From G965197405 sp965197405 (GTDB taxonomy: Bacteria; Chloroflexota; Dehalococcoidia; Lucifugimonadales; JAGWBF01): a stretch of DNA of 64,000 nt. Shown piece after piece: positions 1-8,007 of the stretch (position 1 is the stretch's first letter; each line of letters starts with the position of its first letter). Below the pieces are notes generated by a model. That model searched no databases. It had not been told where the DNA came from and saw only the letters and a list, made by a program, of their open reading frames with translations. The stretch covers positions 2,108,001 through 2,172,000 of the forward strand of contig OZ240206.1 in assembly GCA_965197405.1 (NCBI GenBank), read 5' to 3'. A program made the position numbers and the translations under genes.

Positions 1-1
1 C

Positions 2-310
2 CTGGAAGCCACGGAGCGGACCCGGGAGTTCCTTGGCAACCTCATAGTCGCCAATGCTGCGTCCATCAAGCAGCACACCACGGATATAGGGAACGTATAC
101 AACAACCCGGTGATAGCCATTGACAAGATTACCCAGGCCCACAACGACCTGATAGAGGCTATGGACACCGCGGACAGGCTGAAGCAGGAGGGCATAGACT
201 CCGCCCGTCAGAACATCGCAAAGCTCAAAGATCTGTCCAGTGACCTCCAGCGGAGGTCTCAGGGGCTAATAGAGCAACGGGAAGCCGAGCCGCGCTCCAT
301 TGAAGCATAA
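2..310 (+). CDS. TelA-like toxic anion resistance protein, C-terminal fragment
   Basis: Only the last 102 codons are inside the window; the frame is open from base 2 to the TAA at 308-310. The visible part is highly charged and helical, with a segment reading NLIVANAASIKQHTTDIG followed by VYNNPVIAIDKI and then long Lys/Glu/Gln-rich helices. This matches my memory of the C-terminus of the TelA/KlaA family, which is linked to tellurite and other stress resistance and is often seen beside 5-bromo-4-chloroindolyl phosphate hydrolysis or TerD-type genes. The upstream context is not visible. The in-frame GTG at 110 is internal to the conserved block and is not the start. Confidence 0.7.
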   Translation: MEATERTREFLGNLIVANAASIKQHTTDIGNVYNNPVIAIDKITQAHNDLIEAMDTADRLKQEGIDSARQNIAKLKDLSSDLQRRSQGLIEQREAEPRSIEA

Positions 311-356
311 CCCGGGCGGGCACAAAGATTAACGAGCATGACGATGGCCTCCCCAC

Positions 357-453
357 CGTGACTCCCGCGAAAGGAGACCTCTGCGCAACTGTCACTCCCA
401 CGAAAGTGGGAGTCCAGGGACCGGGGACTGTGGATACCCGTTTTCACGGGTAT
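357..453. repeat. Palindromic spacer repeats (GAAA/TTTC-loop type)
   Basis: Two perfect hairpins lie between the TelA-like gene and the LLM gene. ACTCCCAC-GAAA-GTGGGAGT spans 394-413 and ATACCCGT-TTTC-ACGGGTAT spans 434-453. A decayed copy (ACTCCCGCGAAAGG) is at 361. The same hairpin type recurs near 1744, 6624, 9653, 14536, 33385, 33423, 49190 and 61930. Confidence 0.8.
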
Positions 454-589
454 GACAAGGGGTATTTTCATGTTAATGCCATCAGAGAGAGTCCAGGCCA
501 TTTTCATGGTAATCGCTCATGGCCTGGCAAGGCCACATCAAGGGGGATGAAAACCCCATATCCATAGCATGACGATGGGAGGTAAACCA

Positions 590-1549
590 ATGGGCCAGAG
601 TAGAATCGGCGTAGCGGTGACCGGTCCCGACAGCGCGGCTGTCGTGGCGGGCATACAGAGGGCAGAGGAGGTGAACGTACCGGCCGCGTGGCTGGTCACC
701 GGCGGGGCCGGCCTGGACGGCCTCACCATTTTCGCGGCGGCGGCCGTCCGGACTGAGCGGATTATGCTTGGGACGGCCATCACCCCCACCTTCCCACGCC
801 ACCCCGTGGTGGCGGTGCAGCAGGTCCAGGTACTTGCCCAGCTAGCACCTGGACGCTTCCGCCTGGGCATTGGTCCCAGCGGCAAGTCCCTCATGGAGGA
901 TATGTTCGGGTCGCACTACAGGTCGCCTCTCGGCCACCTGCGGGAGTACCTACGCATCACCAGGGCGTTGCTGCAAGAGGGGGCCGTGGACTTCGATGGC
1001 CGCTACTACAAGGCCCATGCCCAGATACCTGTGCCGATGGACGTGCCGGTGATGGCCTCGGCCCTCGGCCCCAAAGCCTACGAGCTATGCGGGGCGGAGG
1101 CCGACGGCGCCATTAGCTGGGTATGCCCTGGGCTGTACCTGCGAGATATAGCCGTACCGGCCATGAAAGCGGGGGCGGACCGGGCGGGCCGTCCGGTGCC
1201 GCCCTTGGTGGCCCACGCGCCCGTGTGCGTCCACGAGAACGCCGACGAGGTGCGGGCTGCAATTCGCCAGCAGTTCGGGTTCTTCGCCCAGGTGCCCCAC
1301 TACCAGGCCATGTTCACCGCCGCCGGGTTCCCCGAGACCTCCCAGGGGGCCTGGAGCGACGGCATGATAGACGGTGTCGCCCTTTGGGGCAACGAGTCCC
1401 AGGTGGAGGAGAAGCTGAAGCAGTTGCTCTCCTACGGGGCCACGGAGATAATAGCTTCGCCCGTGCCTGTGGGAGACGACCAGGACGCTTCCCTCGACCG
1501 CACGTTGAGCGTGTTGGGCCGCGTCGCCTCCGAGGTCGCGGCGGGCTGA
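590..1549 (+). CDS. LLM-class (luciferase-like) F420-type oxidoreductase
   Basis: A 319-residue TIM-barrel oxidoreductase of the bacterial luciferase-like family. The N-terminal strand SRIGVAVTGPD, the segment TPTFPRHPVVAVQQVQVL and the LGIGPSG loop are typical of the branch that uses F420 or FMN. The ATG at 590 is chosen because GGGAGGT lies six bases upstream (577-583); an ATG at 569 in the same frame lacks a site. The substrate cannot be read from sequence. An F420:NADP reductase at 5566 and two further LLM paralogues at 21458-23697 make F420 the likelier cofactor, but FMN use is not excluded. It faces a convergent acyl-CoA ligase across a repeat-filled spacer. Confidence 0.82.
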   Translation: MGQSRIGVAVTGPDSAAVVAGIQRAEEVNVPAAWLVTGGAGLDGLTIFAAAAVRTERIMLGTAITPTFPRHPVVAVQQVQVLAQLAPGRFRLGIGPSGKSLMEDMFGSHYRSPLGHLREYLRITRALLQEGAVDFDGRYYKAHAQIPVPMDVPVMASALGPKAYELCGAEADGAISWVCPGLYLRDIAVPAMKAGADRAGRPVPPLVAHAPVCVHENADEVRAAIRQQFGFFAQVPHYQAMFTAAGFPETSQGAWSDGMIDGVALWGNESQVEEKLKQLLSYGATEIIASPVPVGDDQDASLDRTLSVLGRVASEVAAG

Positions 1550-1569
1550 AGCCCTACGGGGCAGAGGCA

Positions 1570-1727
1570 CAGGGTCTTTCAATTCTCGACGCCAGGTGAA
1601 TACAGGTCCCCGCCGCGTGTCATTCCGAGCGCAGCGAGGAATCTGAAATACTTGCATAGCAGCATGTCTAAGAAGGCAAGGACTTTAGACCCCTCGCTCC
1701 GCTCGGGGTGACAACTGAACAAGTCCC
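1570..1727. mobile_element. MITE-A copy, old
   Basis: Left end CAGGGTCTTTCAATT is intact, while the right end has drifted to AACTGAACAAGTCCC. It carries the inner inverted repeat CCGAGCGCAGCGAGGAATCT / AGACCCCTCGCTCCGCTCGGGG and has the same 158-bp length as the copies at 25258 and 55077. No flanking duplication remains visible, so it is an older insertion. Confidence 0.7.
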
Positions 1728-1743
1728 GCGCCCTTAACCGTCT

Positions 1744-1858
1744 CTCCCACGAAAGTGGGAGTCCGTGCCCCATCTTCCTCGACGGGAGAGGGTTGGAGTG
1801 AGGGTGAAAGTGCCTTCTCCCACCAGGGGAGAAGGCACTTTGGAAACACCCTCTTGGA
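1744..1858. repeat. Palindrome plus repeat-B fragment
   Basis: Contains the hairpin CTCCCAC-GAAA-GTGGGAG (1744-1761), then a repeat-B block with GACGGGAGAGGGTT, GAGTGAGGGTGAAA, CTTCTCCC..GGGGAGAAG and the terminal GGAAACACCCTC. Together with MITE-A it fills the 322-bp space between the convergent genes; no coding sequence is visible here. Confidence 0.75.
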
Positions 1859-1871
1859 GCCTAGCAACCCG

Positions 1872-3470
1872 TTAGTCGCTCGACTTCGCCCGCTCCTGGT
1901 CTATGAGCACACGGCGCAGTATCTTGCCCGACGCGTTCTTGGGTATGGCGTCCAGGAACTCCACCTCGCGGACCTGCTTGAAGGTGGCAACCTTGCCCGC
2001 CACGAAGCCCATCAGGTCGTCCCCGGAGACCTCCGCTCCCCGGCGAGGCACCACGAAGGCCTTGGGGACTTCCCCAGACTCCAGGTCCGCCTTCCCGATA
2101 ACGGCGACGTCCGCCACGGCGGGATGCTCCAGAAGGAGGCCTTCCAGTTCCGCGGGCGTCACCTGAAAGCCCTTGTACTTGATAAGCTCCTTCTTGCGGT
2201 CCAGAATCCAGAGGTAGCCGTCCGGGTCCATACGCACAATGTCGCCGGTGCGGAGCCATCCGTCCTCGGTAATCGTCTCCGCCGTCTCCTGGGCGTTGTT
2301 GAAATAGCCTGCCATCACCTGCGGCCCGCGGACCAGAAGCTCGCCTATCTCGCCCGGAGCCACCTCAGTGGCGCCGTCCTCCAGGTCAACCACCTTTTCC
2401 TCGGTATCCGCAATGGCTGGGCCGACGGAGCCCGGCCTGGCCCGGTCCTGCTCCATGTAGTCGAAGTTGGCGGCGGGGGATAGCTCCGTCATGCCGTAGC
2501 CCTGGACTACCGGGCACCCCAGAACGTCCTGCACCCTCATCTGTAGGTCGGCGGAAGTTGGCGCTGCCGCCAGGCCCGCCACGCGCAGGGCGGACAGGTC
2601 GTAGCTGCCGAGGCCGGGATACATGGTCAGTCCGAGGCCCACCGGGGGGACGGTGAAGAGCTGCGTCACCCGGTGGTCCGACAAAAGCCCGAGTAAAAGC
2701 TCCATGTCGAAGCGGCCCATCATGACCTGCGTGCCCCCCGCAATGATTGCCCCGCTCATCAGGACCTGCAACCCGTATATGTGGAACAGGGGCAGGTGCA
2801 CCAGAATCACGTCATCCTCTCGAGGCCCCCCGTCCTCGCCGGGGAGGTCCACGTATTGCCGGAGGTTCGTGGTGAGGTTGAAGTGGGTCAGCATGACGCC
2901 CTTGGGCAGTCCGGTGGTGCCGCTGGAATAGGGCAGAATTGCCAGGTCTACTTTCGGGTTTATCACAACCGACGGTATGGTTGACGGGGCGTGCTCGATA
3001 AGCCCCCAGAAGGAATCGGGGTTGTTAGAGGTCTCACTCATTACGACGAGACGTCTGAGGGACCGGATTTCATCCCGGGCCGCCTCGGCGGTGGGAGACA
3101 GCGCTTCATGCACCACGAGGACCTGAGCGCCGCTATCGTTCATCTGGTGGGCTATCTCGCGCTCGCGGTAGCCGGCGTTCATGGTGGTGGCGACGGCGCC
3201 CACCTTCACTATGCCGTAGAGGGCGATGACGAACTCGACGCAGTTGGGGGCCAGAATCCCGACGCGGTCACCCTTGGCCACACCCAGAGACACCAGGGCG
3301 GCGGCAAAGCGGTCGCTGTACTCATCCAGCTGCCGGTAGGTGAAGCGGCGCTCACCGTCTATGACGGCCAGCTTTTGGGGCAGCCGTCCGGCGGTGCGCC
3401 GGAGCACATCCTGAAAGGGGTATTCCGAGTAGGGAGCTAACGAGGCCCGATGGGGACTCATCGTTGTCAT
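1872..3470 (-). CDS. Acyl-CoA ligase, 4-coumarate/fatty-acid:CoA ligase type
   Basis: A 532-residue ANL-superfamily AMP-forming ligase that activates a carboxylic acid to its CoA thioester. The phosphate-binding loop YSSGTTGLPKGV, the adenylate motif GYGMTELSP, the hinge region WLRTGDIVRMDPDGYLW, and the C-terminal KNASGKILRR with the catalytic Lys are all present. The start is the ATG at 3470, with AGGAGG eight bases upstream; the nearby GTG at 3479 would overlap that site. Overall organisation resembles 4-coumarate:CoA ligase, but the substrate cannot be assigned. It converges on the LLM gene and is separated from the restriction operon by about 90 bases. Confidence 0.9.
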   Translation of the reverse strand: MTTMSPHRASLAPYSEYPFQDVLRRTAGRLPQKLAVIDGERRFTYRQLDEYSDRFAAALVSLGVAKGDRVGILAPNCVEFVIALYGIVKVGAVATTMNAGYREREIAHQMNDSGAQVLVVHEALSPTAEAARDEIRSLRRLVVMSETSNNPDSFWGLIEHAPSTIPSVVINPKVDLAILPYSSGTTGLPKGVMLTHFNLTTNLRQYVDLPGEDGGPREDDVILVHLPLFHIYGLQVLMSGAIIAGGTQVMMGRFDMELLLGLLSDHRVTQLFTVPPVGLGLTMYPGLGSYDLSALRVAGLAAAPTSADLQMRVQDVLGCPVVQGYGMTELSPAANFDYMEQDRARPGSVGPAIADTEEKVVDLEDGATEVAPGEIGELLVRGPQVMAGYFNNAQETAETITEDGWLRTGDIVRMDPDGYLWILDRKKELIKYKGFQVTPAELEGLLLEHPAVADVAVIGKADLESGEVPKAFVVPRRGAEVSGDDLMGFVAGKVATFKQVREVEFLDAIPKNASGKILRRVLIDQERAKSSD

Positions 3471-3557
3471 GACCACCACCTCCTGAGATGCTGGGCTGGC
3501 TTGGGACGGTAACGGCGAAGAGAGCGGAACGAACGCTCATCTGCCAGTACGTTCACC

Positions 3558-4163
3558 TTATATGCCAAGGATGTGGGCTAGGAACTTCTTCCTCGCATAG
3601 AAAGCCCTGGACTTACTGCCGTGGCCGGCTCCCTTGGTTCGTGGCTGAATCAATACACCCATCTTGCCGGTTAATGCATCGAAGCCCTTGGTTCTAATCG
3701 CGCTACGAATAAGACCGTAGTCAGACTTCACCTGGTTATAAGTGTCAGAGTTATCCAAGTCAAACTCGGCTGCACCATGCAACAGTGTGCGTTCTTCTTT
3801 CTTGTTTTCAAACACTCTGGCGATGACCAAGAGTTTGCGTATTTTCGTGAGAAGATGGCTGTCCTCGAACTCTTTCGCAGCCACTTCTACAGGATCGATC
3901 ATTGTAATCCACATCGTTTCTTTTGGAACCAGGGTGCCATCCCTGCGGTATCTCACGGATACAACCTTTAATTCCCACGAACCAAAATTGGGAGAGCGAG
4001 ACGAGTTTATGGGTAGGCCAAAGTATCGTTCCATAGTGTGACCAACCCAACCCTTGTTGAGCTTACCGTTCTTCCATACGGTTACGTCAAGCTCATCAGC
4101 AAGAACGCGGAGGTCTTTCCCCATTAGCGGTTGTATTCTCTGTAGAGCCTCCGCTCTTTCCAT
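3558..4163 (-). CDS. MutH/Sau3AI-family type II restriction endonuclease
   Basis: A 201-residue protein that I read as a MutH-fold nuclease. The diagnostic stretch is FGLPINSSRSPNF followed by GSWELKVVSV, giving the Glu64-x-Lys66 pair of the family, then a downstream block ETMWITMIDP like that after the active site in MutH and Sau3AI. Asn59 sits near where the family's first catalytic Asp is expected. It ends the operon after a DpnA-like methylase and a 78-residue gene, so it should be the cleaving partner, probably for GATC (inference from both families). Base composition is clearly lower in GC than in neighbours, suggesting transfer. Confidence 0.78.
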   Translation of the reverse strand: MERAEALQRIQPLMGKDLRVLADELDVTVWKNGKLNKGWVGHTMERYFGLPINSSRSPNFGSWELKVVSVRYRRDGTLVPKETMWITMIDPVEVAAKEFEDSHLLTKIRKLLVIARVFENKKEERTLLHGAAEFDLDNSDTYNQVKSDYGLIRSAIRTKGFDALTGKMGVLIQPRTKGAGHGSKSRAFYARKKFLAHILGI

Positions 4164-4244
4164 TTCCGTGCACCTTCGATTTAGCTTCCAGAGGAAACTA
4201 TGTACTCGCTGATCTTGCTGGTGAACTCTAACAGGCGTTTCTAC

Positions 4245-4481
4245 CTAACTCTCGAAATCGAGGTGCTTGCCTGAGATTGTTTGCTTCTGGCGGGGCTTGG
4301 CTGGAGAACTGACTGGCGCGATTGATGGCTTGACTATTTCGATTACTTCGCATCTGTAGATGTCGTGACCTGTGAGGGCCTTGACGGTCCGGGCCTGCGC
4401 CGTAGCCAATTTGCCGAGCACCCGGACTCGTGCAAGGCCTGGCTCGTCTGTATCGTCTAGTCTGAATAGCGCTGTCGTCAT
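4245..4481 (-). CDS. Small hypothetical protein in restriction operon
   Basis: A 78-residue protein starting at the ATG at 4481, with AGAGGAAGG five bases upstream. A longer frame running back to 4658 would overlap the methylase and has no support. The sequence reads TTALFRLDDTDEPGLARVRV, then VKALTGHDIYRCEVIEIVKP and a basic tail. I recognise no family. It could be a regulator, a specificity accessory or an unrelated passenger; position between methylase and nuclease favours a role in the system. Confidence 0.6.
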   Translation of the reverse strand: MTTALFRLDDTDEPGLARVRVLGKLATAQARTVKALTGHDIYRCEVIEIVKPSIAPVSSPAKPRQKQTISGKHLDFES

Positions 4482-4515
4482 GGGAACCTTCCTCTTGGCA
4501 GCTCTTGCGGTAACA

Positions 4516-5442
4516 TTAAGGGGCAATATACGCTTTATATGGCTGAGGCTTGCCAATTGGTTCTCGGGTTGGGATTCGTAATCCCGATTCCAACAGCCTG
4601 GGTTGGGGAATCTCATCACCGGTCCCATTCTTGTAGACGAACCCTGAGTTAGTATCACCGGAAACGTCCACCAACCGCTTCACTATAAGCTCCACATACT
4701 CTTGCTCACGCTCACAGCCGATGAATTTACGTCCCATTCCAAGAGCAGCGACTCCAGTCGCGCCTGAACCCGCGAATGGGTCAAATATTACATCTCCAGG
4801 GTTTGTGCTCGCACGAAGGCAACGCTCGATCAGCGCAACAGGCTTTTGGGTGGGATGCTTGCCATGTTTTTTTTCGTCTCGTCCAGCGGGTGGAAACTGC
4901 CAGACGTTTTTCATCTGCTTTCCACCGTTTTCCTCTCGCATCTGCTCATATCGGAAGGTATGGCGGTGTTTGCTGCCCTTCTTAGCGTTGGTTGCCCATA
5001 AGACGGTCTCTGTTGAATGAGTGAAACAGCGACAGCCTAGATTAGGGGGCGGATTAGGCTTCTGCCAGATAATGTCGTTGAGAATCCGATAGCCTATCTG
5101 TAGCATAGCCATACCTACGCTAAGATATACATGCAGCGTACCCGTAACCCAGATTGTGCCTCCAGGTTTCAGAATACGGTAACACTCGGATAACCATGAG
5201 ACATTGAACTCATGGTCATTTTCAAGGCCGTTGCTTCTATCCCACTCTCCTTTGTTGACCTGTACCATTCGGCCCGCAACACACGTAATGCCATCGTTAG
5301 ATAGGAAGTAGGGTGGGTCAGTCCAAATGCAGTCCACGCTGTCAGCAGGCATGGAAGCCATGATCTCTAGGCCATCTCCACGGTAAAGATAGGATTGGTC
5401 ATCCTTTGACTGCCAGACGACCTTTGCAGCCAAATCTATCAT
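4516..5442 (-). CDS. DNA adenine methyltransferase, DpnA/M.DpnII-B-like
   Basis: A 308-residue beta-class DNA methylase: the catalytic motif DPPYFLSN (residues 42-49) precedes the AdoMet-binding motif DPFAGSGATG (about residue 225). Several blocks match my memory of DpnA, the N6-adenine methylase of the DpnII system that also acts on single-stranded GATC: VNKGEWDRSNG, ILKPGGTIWVTGTLH, IIWQKPNPPPNLGCR and HPTQKP. With a MutH/Sau3AI-like nuclease downstream, GATC is the likeliest target. The start ATG has GGAGG seven bases upstream. No DpnM-type double-strand GATC methylase is seen, so this may be the sole protecting enzyme. Confidence 0.85.
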   Translation of the reverse strand: MIDLAAKVVWQSKDDQSYLYRGDGLEIMASMPADSVDCIWTDPPYFLSNDGITCVAGRMVQVNKGEWDRSNGLENDHEFNVSWLSECYRILKPGGTIWVTGTLHVYLSVGMAMLQIGYRILNDIIWQKPNPPPNLGCRCFTHSTETVLWATNAKKGSKHRHTFRYEQMREENGGKQMKNVWQFPPAGRDEKKHGKHPTQKPVALIERCLRASTNPGDVIFDPFAGSGATGVAALGMGRKFIGCEREQEYVELIVKRLVDVSGDTNSGFVYKNGTGDEIPQPRLLESGLRIPTREPIGKPQPYKAYIAP

Positions 5443-5565
5443 CTCGTTGCCTCCATGAGTTTCATTCCCCTACCCCTTCTGGAGGTCCTGCGTCCCACCA
5501 CATCCTACCACATTGCAGAACAGCGTTCTAGGGACTGGCCGGGCGCTGCGGGTTCTTTCCAGCCC

Positions 5566-6210
5566 CTAGATTCCGACAATCTTTATCATGGAGTGGGCCT
5601 TGTAGATGCGGTTGATGTTGAGGAGCATGGCCGTGAAATCCTCCACGTATTTCGCGTTCTCAAGGCCATCGCCATTCACCGGCCTCAGGTCCTTAATCTT
5701 CCTCACCATGTCCATCACCAGGTCCCTGGCGTCCTGGTGGTCCGAGCACACGACCACGTCTCCTTCCATGATCCTGTCGGGTATGACAAGCTCGGCGGCG
5801 CTTATGTTCTGGAAGGCGGCCACCACGTAGGAGTCCGTGAGAATCTGCTGGGACTGCATCGCGGCAGACCCCTCCTCGACGGGCAGCGCCCTCGCCCTGC
5901 CCCTGGTGACGGACAGGGGCGCGACGACGTTCACCACCACCTTGCCGGCGAGATGGCCCGCCACCTGCTCCAGGACGGGCCTCTGGCCCTCGTAGGGTGT
6001 GGTGATAAACGCCGTGTCTCCACGCTGGGCGGCCACCTCATTCACACCCCCCGATATGGAGGCCCCGGGGGCCAGCTCCTTCAGGGCTTCGGCGGCTTCC
6101 CTGGCCCGGTTCTCGTCTCGCGAGCCGATGATGACCTCTTCGCCGGCAAGGGCCAAGCGCAGCGCAAGCCCGCGACCCTCCGGCCCCGTTCCTCCCAGAA
6201 AGGCTAGCAT
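5566..6210 (-). CDS. npdG: F420H2:NADP oxidoreductase
   Basis: A 214-residue Rossmann enzyme beginning LAFLGGTGPEGRGLALRLA, the NADP-binding GGTGPEG loop typical of Fno/NpdG, followed by IIGSRDENRAREAAE. The middle holds TPYEGQRPVLEQVA and VNVVAPLSV, and the C-terminus VNGDGLENAKYVEDFTAML is conserved in the family. It moves hydride between reduced F420 and NADP in the cytoplasm and would supply F420H2 to the LLM-type enzymes at 590, 21458 and 22609. Length is normal. It is transcribed in the same direction as the restriction operon but separated by 123 bases, with no sign of co-regulation. Confidence 0.85.
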   Translation of the reverse strand: MLAFLGGTGPEGRGLALRLALAGEEVIIGSRDENRAREAAEALKELAPGASISGGVNEVAAQRGDTAFITTPYEGQRPVLEQVAGHLAGKVVVNVVAPLSVTRGRARALPVEEGSAAMQSQQILTDSYVVAAFQNISAAELVIPDRIMEGDVVVCSDHQDARDLVMDMVRKIKDLRPVNGDGLENAKYVEDFTAMLLNINRIYKAHSMIKIVGI

Positions 6211-6424
6211 GTGTACCTCCTTCTCTACTAAATGACTCTACCAAGTGGCCTACCGTATGGGCTGGATATAGGTGTGGGGCGTATTGTTGCAGGCCTATCC
6301 GCCATGCCCATACTTTCTTCGCCCCTAAAATATACTAATATAGAGTTGATTTGGCAAAGATTAGCATCGCCCGGAGCACTTAAAGTCCGCGCCCTGAGTC
6401 CATAGAAGGGACGAAACCCTTCCA

Positions 6425-6722
6425 CGAAGGTCATTCCGAACGGAGCGAAGCGGAGTGGGAACCTCAGATGCGGGCTTATTAGAGAGCATGGATTTTTAGA
6501 TTACTCGCGCGGCGAGGAATGACATGAGAGGGAGCACGGGGTGTTTTCGTGGTAATCGCCTATGGCCTTGCCAGGCCACATCAAGGGGGGTGAAAATAGT
6601 GGCTGGACTTCCCCACCGTCACTCCCCTGCTTTCGCAGGGGCAGGCTCCACGAAGCTTATCCCGGTGAAAACGGGGAGTGGGATTCCAGAAGTGCGGGGT
6701 AGATTCCCGCGCACGCGGGAAT
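6425..6722. repeat. Degraded MITE-A fragment and hairpin repeats
   Basis: The 690-base spacer upstream of hicA contains a worn MITE-A-like block (GTCATTCCGAACGGAGCG near 6430, GCGAGGAATGACA near 6513), then CCCCTGC-TTTC-GCAGGGG (6624-6641) and ATTCCCGCG-CA-CGCGGGAAT (6703-6722). I see no gene in 6211-6880. The last 70 bases become AT-rich and contain a TATAAT. Confidence 0.6.
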
Positions 6723-6854
6723 GAGCTTGTCCTCGTGGAAAACGGGGAATAGCCCGACTTGGGTCGAAACGCGCAGTTTTGCACTTCCAATGTGCAATAA
6801 TCTTACCAGCACAGAGCAAATAATGGAGGAATCAGGATATATAATGTAAATTTC

Positions 6855-6887
6855 TTTACAAAATCCCTTCATATCTGATAGTATAAT
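6855..6887 (+). promoter_or_regulatory. Possible promoter of hicA-hicB
   Basis: AT-rich stretch with TATAAT at 6882-6887, fifteen bases before the hicA ATG. The nearest -35-like hexamer, TTTACA at 6855, is 21 bases away, longer than ideal, so only the -10 element is convincing. Confidence 0.4.
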
Positions 6888-6901
6888 GATAGTATATAGG
6901 T

Positions 6902-7089
6902 ATGGAAACCAACAGGAACAAAATAGCGAGGCGACTGGAACGGGATGGGTGGTGCTGCGCCGTCATGGTCGGAACCACGACATCTATGAACATCCGCAAG
7001 TACGGGGACGGGTTGTTCTACCTCGGCATCAGACCATATCATTTCCCGTCGCTCGCTCCATAGCTCAAATAGCGGGCTGGAAGGAATAG
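6902..7089 (+). pseudogene. hicA: hicA mRNA-interferase toxin, frameshifted
   Basis: From the ATG at 6902 the frame reads METNRNKIARRLERDGW and then goes out of register. The rest of a HicA protein continues in another frame from about 6955: LRRHGRNHDIYEHP, VVLPRHQTISFPVARSIA and QIAGWKE, ending at the TAG at 7087. One missing base near 6953 accounts for it; restoring it gives ERDGWVLRRHG, the family's normal spacing. The catalytic His of the dsRBD-like fold (HDIYEHP region) is retained. It may be a true inactivating mutation, an assembly error or, less likely, recoding. hicB follows three bases after the stop. Confidence 0.75.
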
Positions 7090-7092
7090 AAA

Positions 7093-7353
7093 ATGGCTAG
7101 ATACCCTGCAACGATACATGGAACGTTGGGCGCATATGGCGTGATAGTCCCTGATATGCCTGGACTTTGTTGCGCTATGGGCCATACGGTAGATGAGGCC
7201 CTGGCTAATGTTGAGGAGGCCCTGGCGGATTTTGTGGAAATCATGGAAGAAGATGGTGAGGTGGTCCCTCCTCCCAGCCCTATAGATGCCATCCATCTTG
7301 AACCCGGCGAGATGGCGGCTTATGTGACGCTTAAATCTCCCGTCATAGCATAG
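7093..7353 (+). CDS. hicB: HicB-family antitoxin
   Basis: An 86-residue HicB-like protein with the RNase-H-like domain: YPATIHG, GVIVPDMPGLCCAMG, and a helix EALANVEEALADFVEIMEEDGE followed by PPPSPIDAI. The family binds and neutralises HicA. GGAAGGA lies just upstream of the ATG and the gene follows the frameshifted hicA by three bases. No obvious C-terminal DNA-binding domain is present, unlike the second HicB at 42229. Confidence 0.85.
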   Translation: MARYPATIHGTLGAYGVIVPDMPGLCCAMGHTVDEALANVEEALADFVEIMEEDGEVVPPPSPIDAIHLEPGEMAAYVTLKSPVIA

Positions 7354-7434
7354 TGTTCTGCCTCATGGCTCTCCCCTCAGCTCAGCCGCTTAGTTTTGCA
7401 CTCCCTCGGCAGTCCATGACAGAGGACAAAGAAG

Positions 7435-7460
7435 AAGCCCCGCCAACTCCGGCGGGGCTT
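7435..7460. terminator. Intrinsic terminator between convergent genes
   Basis: Perfect 10-bp stem AAGCCCCGCC / GGCGGGGCTT with loop AACTCC. On the minus strand it is followed by CTTCTTTG, a T-rich tail, so it best serves the aspartic protease gene; it may also stop hicB transcripts. Confidence 0.65.
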
Positions 7461-7485
7461 GATTCTCCTGTTCCAGAGGGAATTT

Positions 7486-7842
7486 CTACACATGACCTCT
7501 CAGAGGAGCACGTATCAACTCTTGCCTGGCCGGGTCCACTGCCAAGTTAAATATCTCCAGCGTCGTTGCACCCAATAGCCGCTGACCGTGCGGTGAGAAC
7601 ACTACCGGACACGGCAATGTCTCACCAGCATAACGGACCTGGGCAAATCCCAATGGCAAGACCTCCTCTTCTCCATTGGCGTAGAAAAACGGCTTTTCAG
7701 CAAGCGGGGCAATATGCAGTTGCCTAAGCAAGTCATCCGGAAAGACTGAATGGATAGCCCCGGTATCAACCAAGACTTCCACCTCCTGAAAGTCTCCACC
7801 GTCCATGTTCCCAACATTAACGGTGACTTGAAAAACGCCCAT
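7486..7842 (-). CDS. Retropepsin-like aspartic protease
   Basis: A 118-residue single-domain clan AA aspartic protease. The active-site motif VLVDTGAIHSVFP is seen near residue 28, followed by PLGFAQVRYAG and the second hydrophobic-hydrophobic-Gly element RLLGATTLEIFNLAVD. Bacterial proteins of this size act as dimers like retroviral proteases. The start is the ATG at 7842, with GGAGG five bases upstream; the ATG at 7854 overlaps that site. Its substrate is unknown, and it lies opposite hicAB. Confidence 0.78.
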   Translation of the reverse strand: MGVFQVTVNVGNMDGGDFQEVEVLVDTGAIHSVFPDDLLRQLHIAPLAEKPFFYANGEEEVLPLGFAQVRYAGETLPCPVVFSPHGQRLLGATTLEIFNLAVDPARQELIRAPLRGHV

Positions 7843-7976
7843 GCCAACCTCCATTTATTTCTTGCCACAGGACAAATAGTAAAGAATTTCCTTCACTTCG
7901 TAAAGAGTTTTGCGTTAGGTTGCCCATTTCATTGAGGCAGACACTTATGCACTTCCCTCTCAAGATTATGAAAGCC

Positions 7977-8007
7977 TTGACAAGGGATTTCGGCTATAGT
8001 GTACAAT
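7977..8007 (+). promoter_or_regulatory. Possible purF promoter
   Basis: TTGACA at 7977-7982 and TACAAT at 8002-8007 are separated by 19 bases, slightly long. Transcription would begin near 8014, where an in-frame GTG could serve as a leaderless start. Confidence 0.4.

Noticed and set aside
1618..1720. Repeat units considered as a CRISPR array
   Set aside because: Units are dispersed over the window as single copies with inverted ends, not regularly spaced direct repeats.
7353..7550. Small plus-strand frame after hicB
   Set aside because: Runs through the terminator hairpin, has no ribosome site and no recognisable sequence.
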